NCBI GenBank assembly: GCA_946411985.1
Contig: CAMKFY010000014.1
Coordinates: forward strand, 1-15,910
Direction of reading: 5' to 3'
Source of the DNA: an uncultured Clostridiaceae bacterium
GTDB lineage: Bacteria; Bacillota; Clostridia; Oscillospirales; Ruminococcaceae
Length of the DNA: 15,910 nt
Shown: positions 6,522 to 15,171 of the stretch, one piece after another
How the letters are laid out: every line of letters begins with the position of its first letter
Numbering within the stretch: position 1 is the first letter of the stretch
The notes under the pieces: model-generated
The model's input: the letters and a program-made list of their open reading frames with translations, nothing else
Databases searched by the model: none
Told to the model about the DNA's origin: nothing
Program-made: the position numbers and the translations under genes

Positions 6522-8393
6522 ATGGAGAGAAATAGGAAGATATTGTTTTTAAGAATTATTTTTGCTGCATTGTTGGTTTTTGTAGCAATGTTAGCATTTA
6601 ATTTTTTTCCATTTTTAGTGAAATTTAAAATGTTAATATATATTGTTCCATACCTAGTCGTTGGTTATGATGTAATTTTAAGAACATGTAAGAATATTGT
6701 TAAACTAAAATTTTTAGATGAAAATGCGTTAATGTTTATAGCCACTGTTGGAGCCTTTTTTTTAAAAGAGTATTTAGAGGCAGTGTTTGTTTTTTTGCTA
6801 TATCAGGTGGGAGAGCTTTTCCAAAATTTTGCTATTGCTAGTTCTGAAAATAATATAAAAGATATTATGGCTATTAGGCCAAATTATGCCAATTTAAAGC
6901 AAAAAGGCAGTTTAAATAGGGTTAACCCTGAAGTTGTTAATGTTGGAGATGTTATAGTTATAAAACCAGGAGAAAAAATACCTTTGGATGGCGTAATATT
7001 AAGTGGCGGTTCGTATATAGACATGTCTGCTATGACAGGGGAATCTAATCATTTAAATGTTGGGCCGGGAGATAGAGTTTTAAGTGGCTCTTTAAATGTT
7101 GGCGGAGTTTTAGAGGTTTGTGTAGAAAAAAAATATAAAGATTCCGCTGTTAGCAAGGTTTTAAGCTTAATGGAAAATATTAATAATAAAAAGTCTAAAA
7201 CTGAGAATTTAATAAGAAAATTTGCTAAAATATATACCCCGTGCGTTGTTGCTATTGGAGTTTTAATTTTTGTTGTGCCTGTTATGTTTTTTAATGGTGT
7301 TTGGGAGGTTTGGCTTGAAAAATTCTTAATATTTTTGGTTATATCCTGCCCGTGCGCTTTGGTTATATCTGTGCCGGTTAGCTTTTTTTTGGCAATTTCA
7401 AAAGCTGCTAAAAATGGTATATTGGTTAAGGGTGGCATATTTTTAGAGCAACTTTTTAATGTTAACACTGTAATATTTGATAAAACTGGAACTTTAACAA
7501 CAGGAGACTTTTTTGTTAGCAAAATATCTAACGAAAATTTTAGCAAGGAAGAAATATTAGAAGTTGTTGCTTTAGTGGAAGTAAATTTAAACCACCCAAT
7601 AGCAAAATCTATAAAAAAAGCATATAATAAAGAGCTAGATATTGGTAGAGTTAAAAATATAGAAGATATTTTTGGAAAAGGTGTTAAAGCATTTGTAGAC
7701 GGCAGGGAAGTGTTTGTTGGAAATTTAAAACTTATGAACAGTATAGGAATTTATTCTTGTAAAGATTTTGAACTCGGAACCACCGTTCACGTTGCAATTA
7801 ACGGAAAATATGCAGGTTATATTGCGCTACAAGATAAAATAAAAGAAAATGTTAAAAGCGTTATAAAAAAGTTAAAGCAAAACGGAATAGAAAAAACGGT
7901 TATGCTAACTGGTGATAGAAAGGCTGTAGGGGAGCATGTAGCTTCTAAAATTAATTTAGACTGTGCGTTCTGTGAGCTTTTGCCACATAACAAGGTGGAA
8001 AAACTTGAATATTTTTTATGTGAGAATAGCAGTAATGGCAAGAAGGTGGCTTTTGTTGGAGATGGAATTAACGACGCTGCAGTGCTAAAAAGGGCAGACG
8101 TTGGCTTAGCAATGGGAGCAATAGGCTCCGACGCTGCTATGCAAGCTTGTGATATTGTTCTAATGGATGATGATATAAAAAAGGTGCTTATTGCTATATT
8201 AATATCTAAAAAAGTGGTGCGAACTGTGAAGCAAAATATATTCTTTTCACTTAGCTTTAAAGCTGTAATATTTTTGTTAGGAGTTTTTGGGCTCACAAAT
8301 GTATGGCTCGCTATTTTTTCAGACGTTGGGGTGTCTATTTTGGCAATACTTAACGCATTTATTGCTTTTAGAGGCAGGTTTTACTTAAAATAG
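6522..8393 (+). CDS. cadA: Zinc/cadmium/lead-type P1B ATPase (heavy-metal exporter) without an N-terminal metal-binding domain
   Basis: This is a membrane pump that hydrolyses ATP to export divalent heavy metals. Its 623 residues show the P-type signatures in order: TGES 172-175 (actuator), CPC 276-278 in the ion-site helix, DKTGT 320-324 with phosphorylated Asp320, the P1B-specific HP at 358-359 and GDGINDAA 513-520. In the last two helices Lys580 (SFKAVIF) and Asp601 (SDVGVS) match the lysine and D-x-G typical of ZntA/CadA transporters, which points to Zn2+/Cd2+/Pb2+ rather than copper. The protein starts almost at the first membrane helix (residues 7-30) and has no GMTCxxC domain. The ATG follows a weak GAGAG site. 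The gene stands alone, divergent from nfnA, and its 3' end overlaps that of purL. The true metal is inferred. Confidence 0.9.
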   Translation: MERNRKILFLRIIFAALLVFVAMLAFNFFPFLVKFKMLIYIVPYLVVGYDVILRTCKNIVKLKFLDENALMFIATVGAFFLKEYLEAVFVFLLYQVGELFQNFAIASSENNIKDIMAIRPNYANLKQKGSLNRVNPEVVNVGDVIVIKPGEKIPLDGVILSGGSYIDMSAMTGESNHLNVGPGDRVLSGSLNVGGVLEVCVEKKYKDSAVSKVLSLMENINNKKSKTENLIRKFAKIYTPCVVAIGVLIFVVPVMFFNGVWEVWLEKFLIFLVISCPCALVISVPVSFFLAISKAAKNGILVKGGIFLEQLFNVNTVIFDKTGTLTTGDFFVSKISNENFSKEEILEVVALVEVNLNHPIAKSIKKAYNKELDIGRVKNIEDIFGKGVKAFVDGREVFVGNLKLMNSIGIYSCKDFELGTTVHVAINGKYAGYIALQDKIKENVKSVIKKLKQNGIEKTVMLTGDRKAVGEHVASKINLDCAFCELLPHNKVEKLEYFLCENSSNGKKVAFVGDGINDAAVLKRADVGLAMGAIGSDAAMQACDIVLMDDDIKKVLIAILISKKVVRTVKQNIFFSLSFKAVIFLLGVFGLTNVWLAIFSDVGVSILAILNAFIAFRGRFYLK

Positions 8394-11300
8394 TCTACGC
8401 CTGCTTTAAATATGTGTTGGTGTTTTATATTTGGTATATTTTTATATAAATTTTCTCGCATTCTCTCACTATGCCCCATTCTGCCAAAAATTTTGCCGTC
8501 TTTTGAGGTTAATCCTTCTATAGCAAGGAATGAACCGTTTGGATTGAAAGCTGCGTCCATGCTTATTTTATTATTAAAATCTACATATACGCTGGCTATT
8601 TGATTGTTTTGTATGAATTTTTGCAAAGTTTCATTTTTGGCTATTAGCCTCCCTTCGCCATGCGATATTGCAATTTTATATTGGTATTCTAAGTTTTCAT
8701 ATTGTAGCCATACAGATTTATTGGAAATAACTTTAGTTTGAACTATATCTGATTGGTGTTTTCCTATTGAATTATATGTTAAAGTGGCAGAAACTTCTTT
8801 AGGGCTTGTTATAAGCCCATGCTCTATAAGCCCTAACTTTATTAAAGCTTGAAAACCGTTACATATTCCTAACATTAGGCCGTCTTTTTCTTTTAAAAAT
8901 TTGTGTGTTGCTTCTTTAACCTTGCAATTTCTAAAAAATGAAGCTATAAATTTTGCGCTGCCATCAGGTTCATCCGCAGCAGAAAACCCGCCAGGTATGG
9001 CTATTATGTTGGCACTATCTATTTTTTTAGAAAAGTTTTCAATAGAATCTTTTATGCAGTATTCGTTTAGGTTGGTTATTATAAATATTTCGCATTCTCC
9101 ACCATGCTTTTCAAACATATATTTAACATCTAATTCGCAGTTTGTGCCTGGAAATACCGGTATTAATATTTTTGGGGTTGGGGGCTTAATTAGTAAATTT
9201 GTTTTTCTAACTTCTTTTTCTGAGTTATATTTGCTATTGTAAAGATTATTTAAAATATTTTTAGCATATTCTGAAAATTCGTCGTTTGTTTTAGTTTTAT
9301 ATATTTCTTCTAAAGTGTTTTCATTTGCTCTTTCTAGTTCGTTTACATTTATTTTAAACTGTTCTTGTTTTATTTTATAGTTTTCTGTTGTTTTTCCAAT
9401 AACCTTTAAATTTGGTATATTTTCTTTTAATTCTAAAATAAAGCTGCCATAGCTGGCGTTAAAAAGAATGTTGCTATCTAATTTTTCTGTAAACTCAAAC
9501 CCTATTCTGTTGCCAAAACACATTTTAGTTATTGCTTCACTTACTCCTCCAAAGCCAATGGCATAGGCAGAATATATTTTTTTGTTATTTATTAAATTTT
9601 CAACCAATGAAAAGGTGCTACGTATGCTGGAAAAATTTGGAGCGTTATTTTCTTCATATTTTGGAGCCACTAAAGCCACCAAACTTCCAATTTTTTTAAA
9701 TTCTGGAGATATTATATTTTCTATTTTAGCTACAGACACCCCAAAAGCTATTAAAGTTGGAGGCACATCCAAATTTTCAAAGCTTCCGCTCATTGAATCT
9801 TTTCCGCCAATGGCTGCTACTTTGAGCTCTAATTGGGCTTTTAAAGCTCCAAGTAATGCTAGGAAAGGCAATGCAAATCGTTTTTTGCTATTTTTTATGG
9901 CTGGGAAATATTCTTGAAATGTGAGCCAACATTCTTTTAAATTTCCACCTGTGGCTATAATTTTTGCTAGGCACTCAATAATAGCATACATAGCCCCAAA
10001 AAAAGGGCTTTGTTGCTGTAAATATGGGTTTACACCATAAGACATTATAGACACAACATTTTCGTTTTTGTTTATGGGAATTTTGGCTACCATGCTCTGT
10101 GCTTTTGTTTTTTTATATTTTCCTCCGTATGGCATTAAAACTGTGTTTGCTCCTATTGTGGAATCAAATATATTAACCAAACCCTTTTGCGAGGCTATGT
10201 TTAGGCTGCTAATATGTTTTAACCAATTTGCTTTTGTGTTTTCTAATTTAAAAATAGGGTTTATTTTTTGTTTTTCCACAACAACGCCCATTTTTCTTTG
10301 TGCACCGTTTAAATTTAAAAATTTGCGCGATATATCTACAATTTTATTTCCACGCCAATGCATAACAACTCTGTTTTCTTTAGTTATTTTTGCCATTTTT
10401 ACGGCTATAAGGTTTTCTTTTTTTGCTTCATTTATGAAATAATCTGCGTTTTCTTTAGATGTTACAACAGCCATTCGCTCTTGCGATTCAGATATTGCAA
10501 GCTCTGTGCCATTCAAACCTTCATATTTTTTAGGAATTATATCTAAATATATTTCAACGCCTTTTGCTAGCTCCCCAACAGCTACAGAAACTCCGCCTGC
10601 TCCAAAATCGTTGCATTTTTTTATTATTTTACTTATATTTTCATTTTTAAATAGCCTTTGTATTTTTCGTTCTTCTACTGGGTTTCCTTTTTGCACCTGA
10701 GTTGCGCAACTTTTTAATGAATTCATATTGTGCTCTTTAGAAGAGCCAGTAGCCCCTTCGCAACCATCTCTTCCTGTTTTCCCGCCAATTAATATTACAA
10801 CGTCGCCAGGGCTTGGAGTTTTTCTTATTATGTTTTTTTTTAGTGCTACGCCAATAACTGCGCCAACCTCCATTTTTTTTGCCATATAACCTTCATTATA
10901 TATTTCTTCCACAAAACCTGTGGCAATTCCAATTTGGTTGCCATATGAGGAGTAGCCTAAAGCAGCCGTTGTTACTATTTTTCGTTGAGGCAGCTTGCCT
11001 TTTATTGTGTTTTCAATAGGCGTAAGTGGGTTTGCAGCGCCAGATATTCGCATTGCCTGATATACATAACACCGGCCAGATAGTGGGTCTCTTATTGCTC
11101 CACCAAGGCATGTGGCAGCCCCTCCAAATGGTTCTATTTCTGTTGGATGGTTATGTGTTTCATTTTTAAACATTAAAACAACATCTTTAACGCTATTTTC
11201 AATTGGAATTTTAATATTAACAGAGCATGCGTTTATTTCTTCACTTTCGTCTAAATTATTTAAAAGCCCTTCTTTTTTTAATTTTTTGGCGCCTATTGTA

Positions 11301-12103
11301 GCAATATCCATTAGGGTTATTGGCTTGCTATTTAAATTTAACTCCTTTTTTATATTTTTATATTCGTTAAACATATCTAAAACTTCTTGGTCTTTTATGT
11401 TTATATTTTCAATTATTGTGGAAAACGTGGTGTGCCTGCAATGGTCGCTCCAGTAGGCGTCTAAAATTTTTATTTCTGTTAATGTTGGTGGCCTTTTTTC
11501 TTCGTTTTTAAAATAGTTTTGGCATATTAATATGTCTTCTAAGCTCATTGCTAGGTTTTCTTTTAATATTAAGTTTTTAAGCTCTTCGTTATTTAAGCTA
11601 TTAAAGCTATATAAAATTTTAACATCTTTAGCTTCTTCATATTTTGTGTTTATGTTTTCTATTTTTAGCTTGCCTTCAACGCATTCAACTGGGTTTATAA
11701 TATATTTTTTTATTATTTCTAGCTCGTTATTTTTTAGTTCTCCTTCGAAAATGTATATTTTCGCTGTTTTTACTATAGGGGTTATTTTATGGAATGTTAA
11801 TTTTAAACATTGTTCGCAAAAATCTGCTCTTTTGTCATATTGGCCTGGCAGATATTCTACCGCAAATATATTTTTACAGTTTGGCAATTCTGTGTAGAAA
11901 TTATCTGTTTGTGGTTCTGAAAATATTGTGTCTACACTGCATTTAAATATATCTTCATTTATGCCTTCTATGTAGTATGCATTTAAAATTCTCGTTTTTT
12001 TAACGCTATTTAGTTTTAATAAATTTAAAATATCCCAGTTTAAATTTTTGGCTTCAATATTAAAGTTTTCTTTTTTTTCTACATATATTTTATATATTTT
12101 CAT
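8381..12103 (-). CDS. purL: Phosphoribosylformylglycinamidine synthase, long single-chain form
   Basis: PurL makes FGAM from FGAR, ATP and glutamine in purine synthesis. The 1240-residue chain fuses the synthetase and glutaminase parts that are separate PurS, PurL and PurQ proteins in Bacillus. It resembles the roughly 1230-residue clostridial/streptococcal clade more than the 1300-residue E. coli enzyme. Synthetase motifs are SDHCRHTTF (219-227), FKNETHNHPTEIEPFGG (312-328) and GGKTGRDGCEGATGS (440-454). A charged linker of about 50 residues leads to the glutaminase domain from about 978, with PGTNCELD, the nucleophile Cys1081 in LGICNG and the His1148/Glu1150 pair in SHGEGR. ATG follows GGAGG by only 4 bases. 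It lies 41 bases after mtaB, with no purine riboswitch or other pur gene nearby. Its last 13 bases overlap the convergent ATPase gene. Confidence 0.97.
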   Translation of the reverse strand: MKIYKIYVEKKENFNIEAKNLNWDILNLLKLNSVKKTRILNAYYIEGINEDIFKCSVDTIFSEPQTDNFYTELPNCKNIFAVEYLPGQYDKRADFCEQCLKLTFHKITPIVKTAKIYIFEGELKNNELEIIKKYIINPVECVEGKLKIENINTKYEEAKDVKILYSFNSLNNEELKNLILKENLAMSLEDILICQNYFKNEEKRPPTLTEIKILDAYWSDHCRHTTFSTIIENINIKDQEVLDMFNEYKNIKKELNLNSKPITLMDIATIGAKKLKKEGLLNNLDESEEINACSVNIKIPIENSVKDVVLMFKNETHNHPTEIEPFGGAATCLGGAIRDPLSGRCYVYQAMRISGAANPLTPIENTIKGKLPQRKIVTTAALGYSSYGNQIGIATGFVEEIYNEGYMAKKMEVGAVIGVALKKNIIRKTPSPGDVVILIGGKTGRDGCEGATGSSKEHNMNSLKSCATQVQKGNPVEERKIQRLFKNENISKIIKKCNDFGAGGVSVAVGELAKGVEIYLDIIPKKYEGLNGTELAISESQERMAVVTSKENADYFINEAKKENLIAVKMAKITKENRVVMHWRGNKIVDISRKFLNLNGAQRKMGVVVEKQKINPIFKLENTKANWLKHISSLNIASQKGLVNIFDSTIGANTVLMPYGGKYKKTKAQSMVAKIPINKNENVVSIMSYGVNPYLQQQSPFFGAMYAIIECLAKIIATGGNLKECWLTFQEYFPAIKNSKKRFALPFLALLGALKAQLELKVAAIGGKDSMSGSFENLDVPPTLIAFGVSVAKIENIISPEFKKIGSLVALVAPKYEENNAPNFSSIRSTFSLVENLINNKKIYSAYAIGFGGVSEAITKMCFGNRIGFEFTEKLDSNILFNASYGSFILELKENIPNLKVIGKTTENYKIKQEQFKINVNELERANENTLEEIYKTKTNDEFSEYAKNILNNLYNSKYNSEKEVRKTNLLIKPPTPKILIPVFPGTNCELDVKYMFEKHGGECEIFIITNLNEYCIKDSIENFSKKIDSANIIAIPGGFSAADEPDGSAKFIASFFRNCKVKEATHKFLKEKDGLMLGICNGFQALIKLGLIEHGLITSPKEVSATLTYNSIGKHQSDIVQTKVISNKSVWLQYENLEYQYKIAISHGEGRLIAKNETLQKFIQNNQIASVYVDFNNKISMDAAFNPNGSFLAIEGLTSKDGKIFGRMGHSERMRENLYKNIPNIKHQHIFKAGVDYFK

Positions 12104-12144
12104 ATGTCCTCCAAATTTTATTTATTTTTAATATTTTAAACTAA

Positions 12145-13437
12145 TTAATCTATTATTGTGCCTATTAAGTATTGTTTTTCAAAATTTGTTATTTTAACAT
12201 TTTTAATTTTTCCACATATATTACTATTAAATTTTACCTTAACTAAGCAATAATTTTTAGAATAACCCTTATATATACCTTCAGAATTTGTTTCAAAGAG
12301 CACCTGTAAAATTTTATTTTGTTGGTTTTTCAAAAATTTTTCAGTGGATTTTTTTGCTGCGTTGCTCATAATTTTTGCTCTCTCTTTTTTTATTTCACTT
12401 GGAATTTGGTTTGGCATATTAGCTGCTTTAGTGCCTGGCCTTTTTGAATATGGGAATATATGAATTCTCGAAAACCCTATACGTTCTACAAAATGTAAAG
12501 ATTCTTCAAATTCTTGATTTGTTTCGCCAGGAAACCCTACTATTATGTCTGTTGTAATTGAGGGGTTGCTAAAATGTTTAAATATAAATTTAACATTTTC
12601 AATATATTCGTTTTTGTTATAATGTCTGCCCATTCTTTTAAGAACGGAGTTGCAACCGCTTTGTAAAGAAAAGTGAAATTGTGGGCAGAATCTTTCTTCT
12701 TTGCTTAAAAATAATATATCGTCTTTTTTTAAAAGGTTTGGCTCTAAAGAACTAAGACGTAATCTTTCAACGCCTTTTACGCTTAAAACTGTTTTTATTG
12801 CGTCTATGATGTTAATGTTTTCAAAATCTTTTCCATAACATGAAAGGTTTATTCCTGTGAGGACAACTTCGCAACACCCGTTTTCGCAAACGTTTTGCAC
12901 TTCTTGTTTTAATATATTTAGCGGTTTAGAAGTTATAAAACCTCTAGCTTTTGGTATAATACAATATGTGCAAAACCTATCGCAACCATCTTGTATTTTT
13001 ATGAATGCTCTCGGAGTTTTAAACACTTTTTTTATTATTGTGTTATCAAAATTAACATTTTTTTTATGTGCTTCTACATATATATTTCTAGTTTTATTTT
13101 TTATAAATTCTTCTAAAAGTTCTGGCAGCTTTAGTTTATTTGTGTTTCCTGTTATTATATCTACATTTTTAACATATTCCATTTTTTCTGGGAAGGCTTG
13201 CGGCAAACACCCAGTTAGCGCAACTATTGCGTTTCTGTTTACGTTTTTTATTTTATTTATTAATTTATTAACCTTTTTGTCACTAGTTGCGGTTACTGTG
13301 CACGAGTTAATAATAAATATATTTGCTTCTTGAATGTTTTCTGTTACTTCAAAATTTTTAGATATGAAGATGTTTTTAAGCAATGTTGTTTCATATTGGT
13401 TTACCTTGCACCCTAGTGTAAAAAAAAATATTTTCAT
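12145..13437 (-). CDS. mtaB: tRNA (N6-threonylcarbamoyladenosine(37)-C2)-methylthiotransferase
   Basis: MtaB is a radical-SAM enzyme that adds a methylthio group to t6A37 of ANN-decoding tRNAs, giving ms2t6A. The 430 residues match the family. The N-terminal UPF0004 domain starts FFTLGCKVNQYET, the MtaB form of the motif, and its three cluster cysteines are Cys10, Cys46 (INSCTVT) and Cys77 (TGCLPQ). The radical-SAM CxxxCxxC is at Cys152, Cys156 and Cys159 in QDGCDRFCTYC. The last 70 or so residues look like a TRAM-type RNA-binding domain. GCKVNQYE separates it from MiaB (GCQMN) and RimO. The ATG follows AGGAG by 7 bases. It heads a likely mtaB-purL transcript; no strong promoter is clear in the 127 bases before it (best guess a poor -35 and TATTAT near 13471-13466). 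Confidence 0.94.
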   Translation of the reverse strand: MKIFFFTLGCKVNQYETTLLKNIFISKNFEVTENIQEANIFIINSCTVTATSDKKVNKLINKIKNVNRNAIVALTGCLPQAFPEKMEYVKNVDIITGNTNKLKLPELLEEFIKNKTRNIYVEAHKKNVNFDNTIIKKVFKTPRAFIKIQDGCDRFCTYCIIPKARGFITSKPLNILKQEVQNVCENGCCEVVLTGINLSCYGKDFENINIIDAIKTVLSVKGVERLRLSSLEPNLLKKDDILFLSKEERFCPQFHFSLQSGCNSVLKRMGRHYNKNEYIENVKFIFKHFSNPSITTDIIVGFPGETNQEFEESLHFVERIGFSRIHIFPYSKRPGTKAANMPNQIPSEIKKERAKIMSNAAKKSTEKFLKNQQNKILQVLFETNSEGIYKGYSKNYCLVKVKFNSNICGKIKNVKITNFEKQYLIGTIID

Positions 13438-13493
13438 TAAACTACTCCTAAAAAAATAATTTTAAAATATAATAGTGTTAGCATTAATTTAAG

Positions 13494-13522
13494 TTGACTA
13501 AAAAAGTTTTAGTTGATATCAT
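13494..13522 (+). promoter_or_regulatory. Extended -10 sigma-A promoter of the HPr-like gene
   Basis: TTGACT (13494-13499), 17 bases, then TATCAT (13517-13522) with TG one base before the -10. The start point falls near 13529, about 36 bases upstream of the ATG at 13565. Confidence 0.72.
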
Positions 13523-13564
13523 TATGTTTAGCGTTTAAATTTTGTTGTAAAAGGAGTTATAGTA

Positions 13565-13795
13565 ATGGCAAGCGTTGTAATTAGGTTAAATACCGTTAAT
13601 GATGTTAAAGATTTTGTTGATATTGTTAGCGGATATTGCTTTAAGGTTAATTTGTGTTGCGGAAAATATGCTGTGAATGCTAGGTCTATAATAGGAATTT
13701 TTAGTTTAGACCTTACTCAAAATATTGAGTTAAATGCTGAAGCAGATGAAAGCTCCAAATTTTTTGAAGATATAAAAAAATATATTGTTGCGTAA
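13565..13795 (+). CDS. HPr-like small protein lacking the active-site histidine
   Basis: The 76-residue protein is HPr-sized (85-90 usual) and keeps the HPr core around the regulatory serine: NARSIIGIFSLDL at 38-50, with Ser41 where HPr has Ser46. The region that should carry His15 in an HARPA-type motif instead reads NTVNDVKDFV, so it cannot relay phosphate from enzyme I at that site. Database annotation usually calls such proteins 'HPr family phosphocarrier'. By analogy with Crh, a Bacillus HPr homologue without His15, a signalling role through Ser41 is possible but unproven. A strong AAAGGAG lies 8 bases before the ATG and the promoter at 13494-13522 serves it. No other PTS gene is nearby. 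It is divergent from mtaB and 89 bases upstream of a flippase-like gene, with which it may be co-transcribed. Confidence 0.8.
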   Translation: MASVVIRLNTVNDVKDFVDIVSGYCFKVNLCCGKYAVNARSIIGIFSLDLTQNIELNAEADESSKFFEDIKKYIVA

Positions 13796-13819
13796 ATATG
13801 TATTTTACAACGCAATTTT
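13788..13819 (+). terminator. Possible weak terminator after the HPr-like gene
   Basis: TTGCGT (13788-13793, overlapping the stop codon) pairs with ACGCAA (13810-13815). An inner AAATA/TATTT pair offset by a bulge sits within it, and TTTT follows. The stem is imperfect and the T run short, so read-through into the next gene is likely. Confidence 0.35.
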
Positions 13820-13877
13820 ATATTATTTAGCTTTTATTTTCAATATTTTATATACTTATTTTTGTTTTTTAATTAAA

Positions 13878-13887
13878 AAAGGATGTG
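13878..13887 (+). promoter_or_regulatory. Ribosome binding site too close to the apparent GTG start
   Basis: AAAGGA ends at 13883, leaving 1 base before GTG at 13885. An ATG at 13883 reads another frame. The spacing suggests that TTG at 13897 is the working start, or that initiation is weak. Confidence 0.4.
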
Positions 13888-14931
13888 TTTTACACCTTGA
13901 AGGTAAAGTCTAATGTTTTTAATATTTTATTAATTTTGTTGTCTGTTTTGGCGCTCATATTTTACATAGTTTTTGTAGATGGCATACATAACGTTTTAGA
14001 AGTTTTTTTAAAGTGTAATCCGTGGTGGGTTTTTATTGGTTTTTTTGTTTTTTTGCTATATTTAGGGTTAGAAACTCATATTTTAGATATTTCGCTTAAA
14101 ATTTTTGGCAAAAAGCTTAACCCATTAATTAGTATGAAAAATTGTATTTTGGGTCAATTTTTTAATAATATTACTCCGTCTGCCACAGGTGGGCAACCGT
14201 TTCAAGTTTTTTATATGAGCAAGCATGGCGGAGTTGGCTATGGCGTAGCTGTGGGCGCGCTTCTTGTTAAGTTTGTTTGTTTTCAAATTTCTTTGAGTGT
14301 TATATGCATTTTCGTGTTACTTTTAAAATTGAATTATTTTTTAAACAAAATTCAAGGTTTTGCTATTTTTATGTTTCTAGGCTTTTTTATAAATATTATA
14401 ATAGCTTTGGCTTTAGTGCTTGTGGGTCTTAATAAAAAAGTTACACTTTTTCTGTTGAGCTTTTTTGCTAAAATGTTGTCTAAATTTAAAATATTTAAAG
14501 AGCTTGAGAACAAATTAAAGGGCGCTAAGAAGGAGATAGATTTTTTTAACAGGAGCATAGTTTTAGCTTTAAAACGAAAAAAAGAAATTTTTAAGATGCT
14601 TTTTTTAAGTGTTGTTCAGCTTTTAGTTTTTTATTTTATTAATGTTGTTGTGGCTTTTGTGTGCGGCATTAGGTTAAATTTTGAGTTTGTTTTTAATATA
14701 ATGTGCGGAGCCGCTTGCGTTCAAATGAGCAGCACATTTATTCCGCTTCCTGGAGCTGTTGGAGGAGCTGAATTTTTATATTGCGCAGTATATGAAGGGG
14801 TGTTTGCTCCAGAAAAGATGAGTACTGCTTTACTACTTTGGAGAATATATAGTTTTTACTTTCCAATTATTTTGGGGCTTCTAATTTTTAAAGGTTTTTT
14901 TGGAGATAAAGATAAGGTTAGAATTAATTAA
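13885..14931 (+). CDS. Flippase-like integral membrane protein (UPF0104 / lysylphosphatidylglycerol synthase transmembrane region family)
   Basis: The 348-residue protein is almost all membrane segments (first helix about 11-30, then about 47-62, 120-146, 155-180, 240-262 and 325-345). It carries two family signatures: NNITPSATGGQPFQVFY near 94-110 and FIPLPGAVGGAEF near 286-298. This matches the YbhN/UPF0104 family, related to the N-terminal flippase half of MprF. Members move or present lipids across the membrane, but the lipid here is unknown. There is no C-terminal aminoacyl-transferase domain, so it is not a complete MprF. The start is uncertain. GTG at 13885 begins only 1-2 bases after AAGGA, while TTG at 13897 lies 13 bases after it; both give the same mature topology. 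A TAA at 13870-13872 excludes an earlier start. Confidence 0.88.
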   Translation: MFYTLKVKSNVFNILLILLSVLALIFYIVFVDGIHNVLEVFLKCNPWWVFIGFFVFLLYLGLETHILDISLKIFGKKLNPLISMKNCILGQFFNNITPSATGGQPFQVFYMSKHGGVGYGVAVGALLVKFVCFQISLSVICIFVLLLKLNYFLNKIQGFAIFMFLGFFINIIIALALVLVGLNKKVTLFLLSFFAKMLSKFKIFKELENKLKGAKKEIDFFNRSIVLALKRKKEIFKMLFLSVVQLLVFYFINVVVAFVCGIRLNFEFVFNIMCGAACVQMSSTFIPLPGAVGGAEFLYCAVYEGVFAPEKMSTALLLWRIYSFYFPIILGLLIFKGFFGDKDKVRIN

Positions 14932-14940
14932 AAAACAATG

Positions 14941-14971
14941 AGCAATTCTGCGTCCACTGAGCAGAATTGCT
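14941..14971 (-). terminator. Hairpin terminator of the tRNA operon, possibly bidirectional
   Basis: AGCAATTCTGC and GCAGAATTGCT form a perfect 11-bp stem with a 9-base loop. On the minus strand, 16 bases after the last tRNA, it is followed 5 bases later by TTTTTT (14936-14931). On the plus strand it is followed by a short TTTT (14976-14979), so it may also end the flippase-like transcript. Confidence 0.78.
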
Positions 14972-14987
14972 AAACTTTTATGAAACA

Positions 14988-15062
14988 TGGTTGGGATGGT
15001 AGGATTCGAACCCACGAATACCAGAGCCAGAATCTGGCGCCTTACCACTTGGCAACACCCCA
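14988..15062 (-). tRNA. tRNA-Gln (anticodon CTG)
   Basis: A 75-base tRNA with an encoded CCA. The acceptor stem is TGGGGTG/CATCCCA with U1-A72, the D arm is GCC...GGC, the anticodon stem CCAGA/TCTGG encloses loop TTCTGGC, and the T arm is GTGGG-TTCGAAT-CCTAC. It has A73, whereas its neighbour tRNA-Gln(TTG) has G73. It is the last gene of the cluster. Its anticodon and T arms closely match tRNA-His two genes upstream. Confidence 0.95.
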
Positions 15063-15072
15063 ATAAAATGAA

Positions 15073-15148
15073 TGGCTGGGCTAGCTGGATTCGAACCAGC
15101 GAAATCACGGAACCAAAACCCGTTGCCTTACCACTTGGCTATAGCCCA
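15073..15148 (-). tRNA. tRNA-Gln (anticodon TTG)
   Basis: A 76-base tRNA with an encoded CCA. The acceptor stem is TGGGCTA/TAGCCCA with U1-A72 and G73. The anticodon stem ACGGG/TCCGT, closed by a G-U pair, encloses loop TTTTGGT. The T arm is GCTGG-TTCGAAT-CCAGC. It reads CAA and, by wobble, CAG. Confidence 0.96.
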
Positions 15149-15171
15149 ACAAATAACCATCAAAACTAAAA

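Noticed and set aside
12104..12144. A purine riboswitch or separate promoter for purL.
   Set aside because: Only 41 bases separate mtaB and purL, too short for the aptamer, and no -35/-10 pair is visible.
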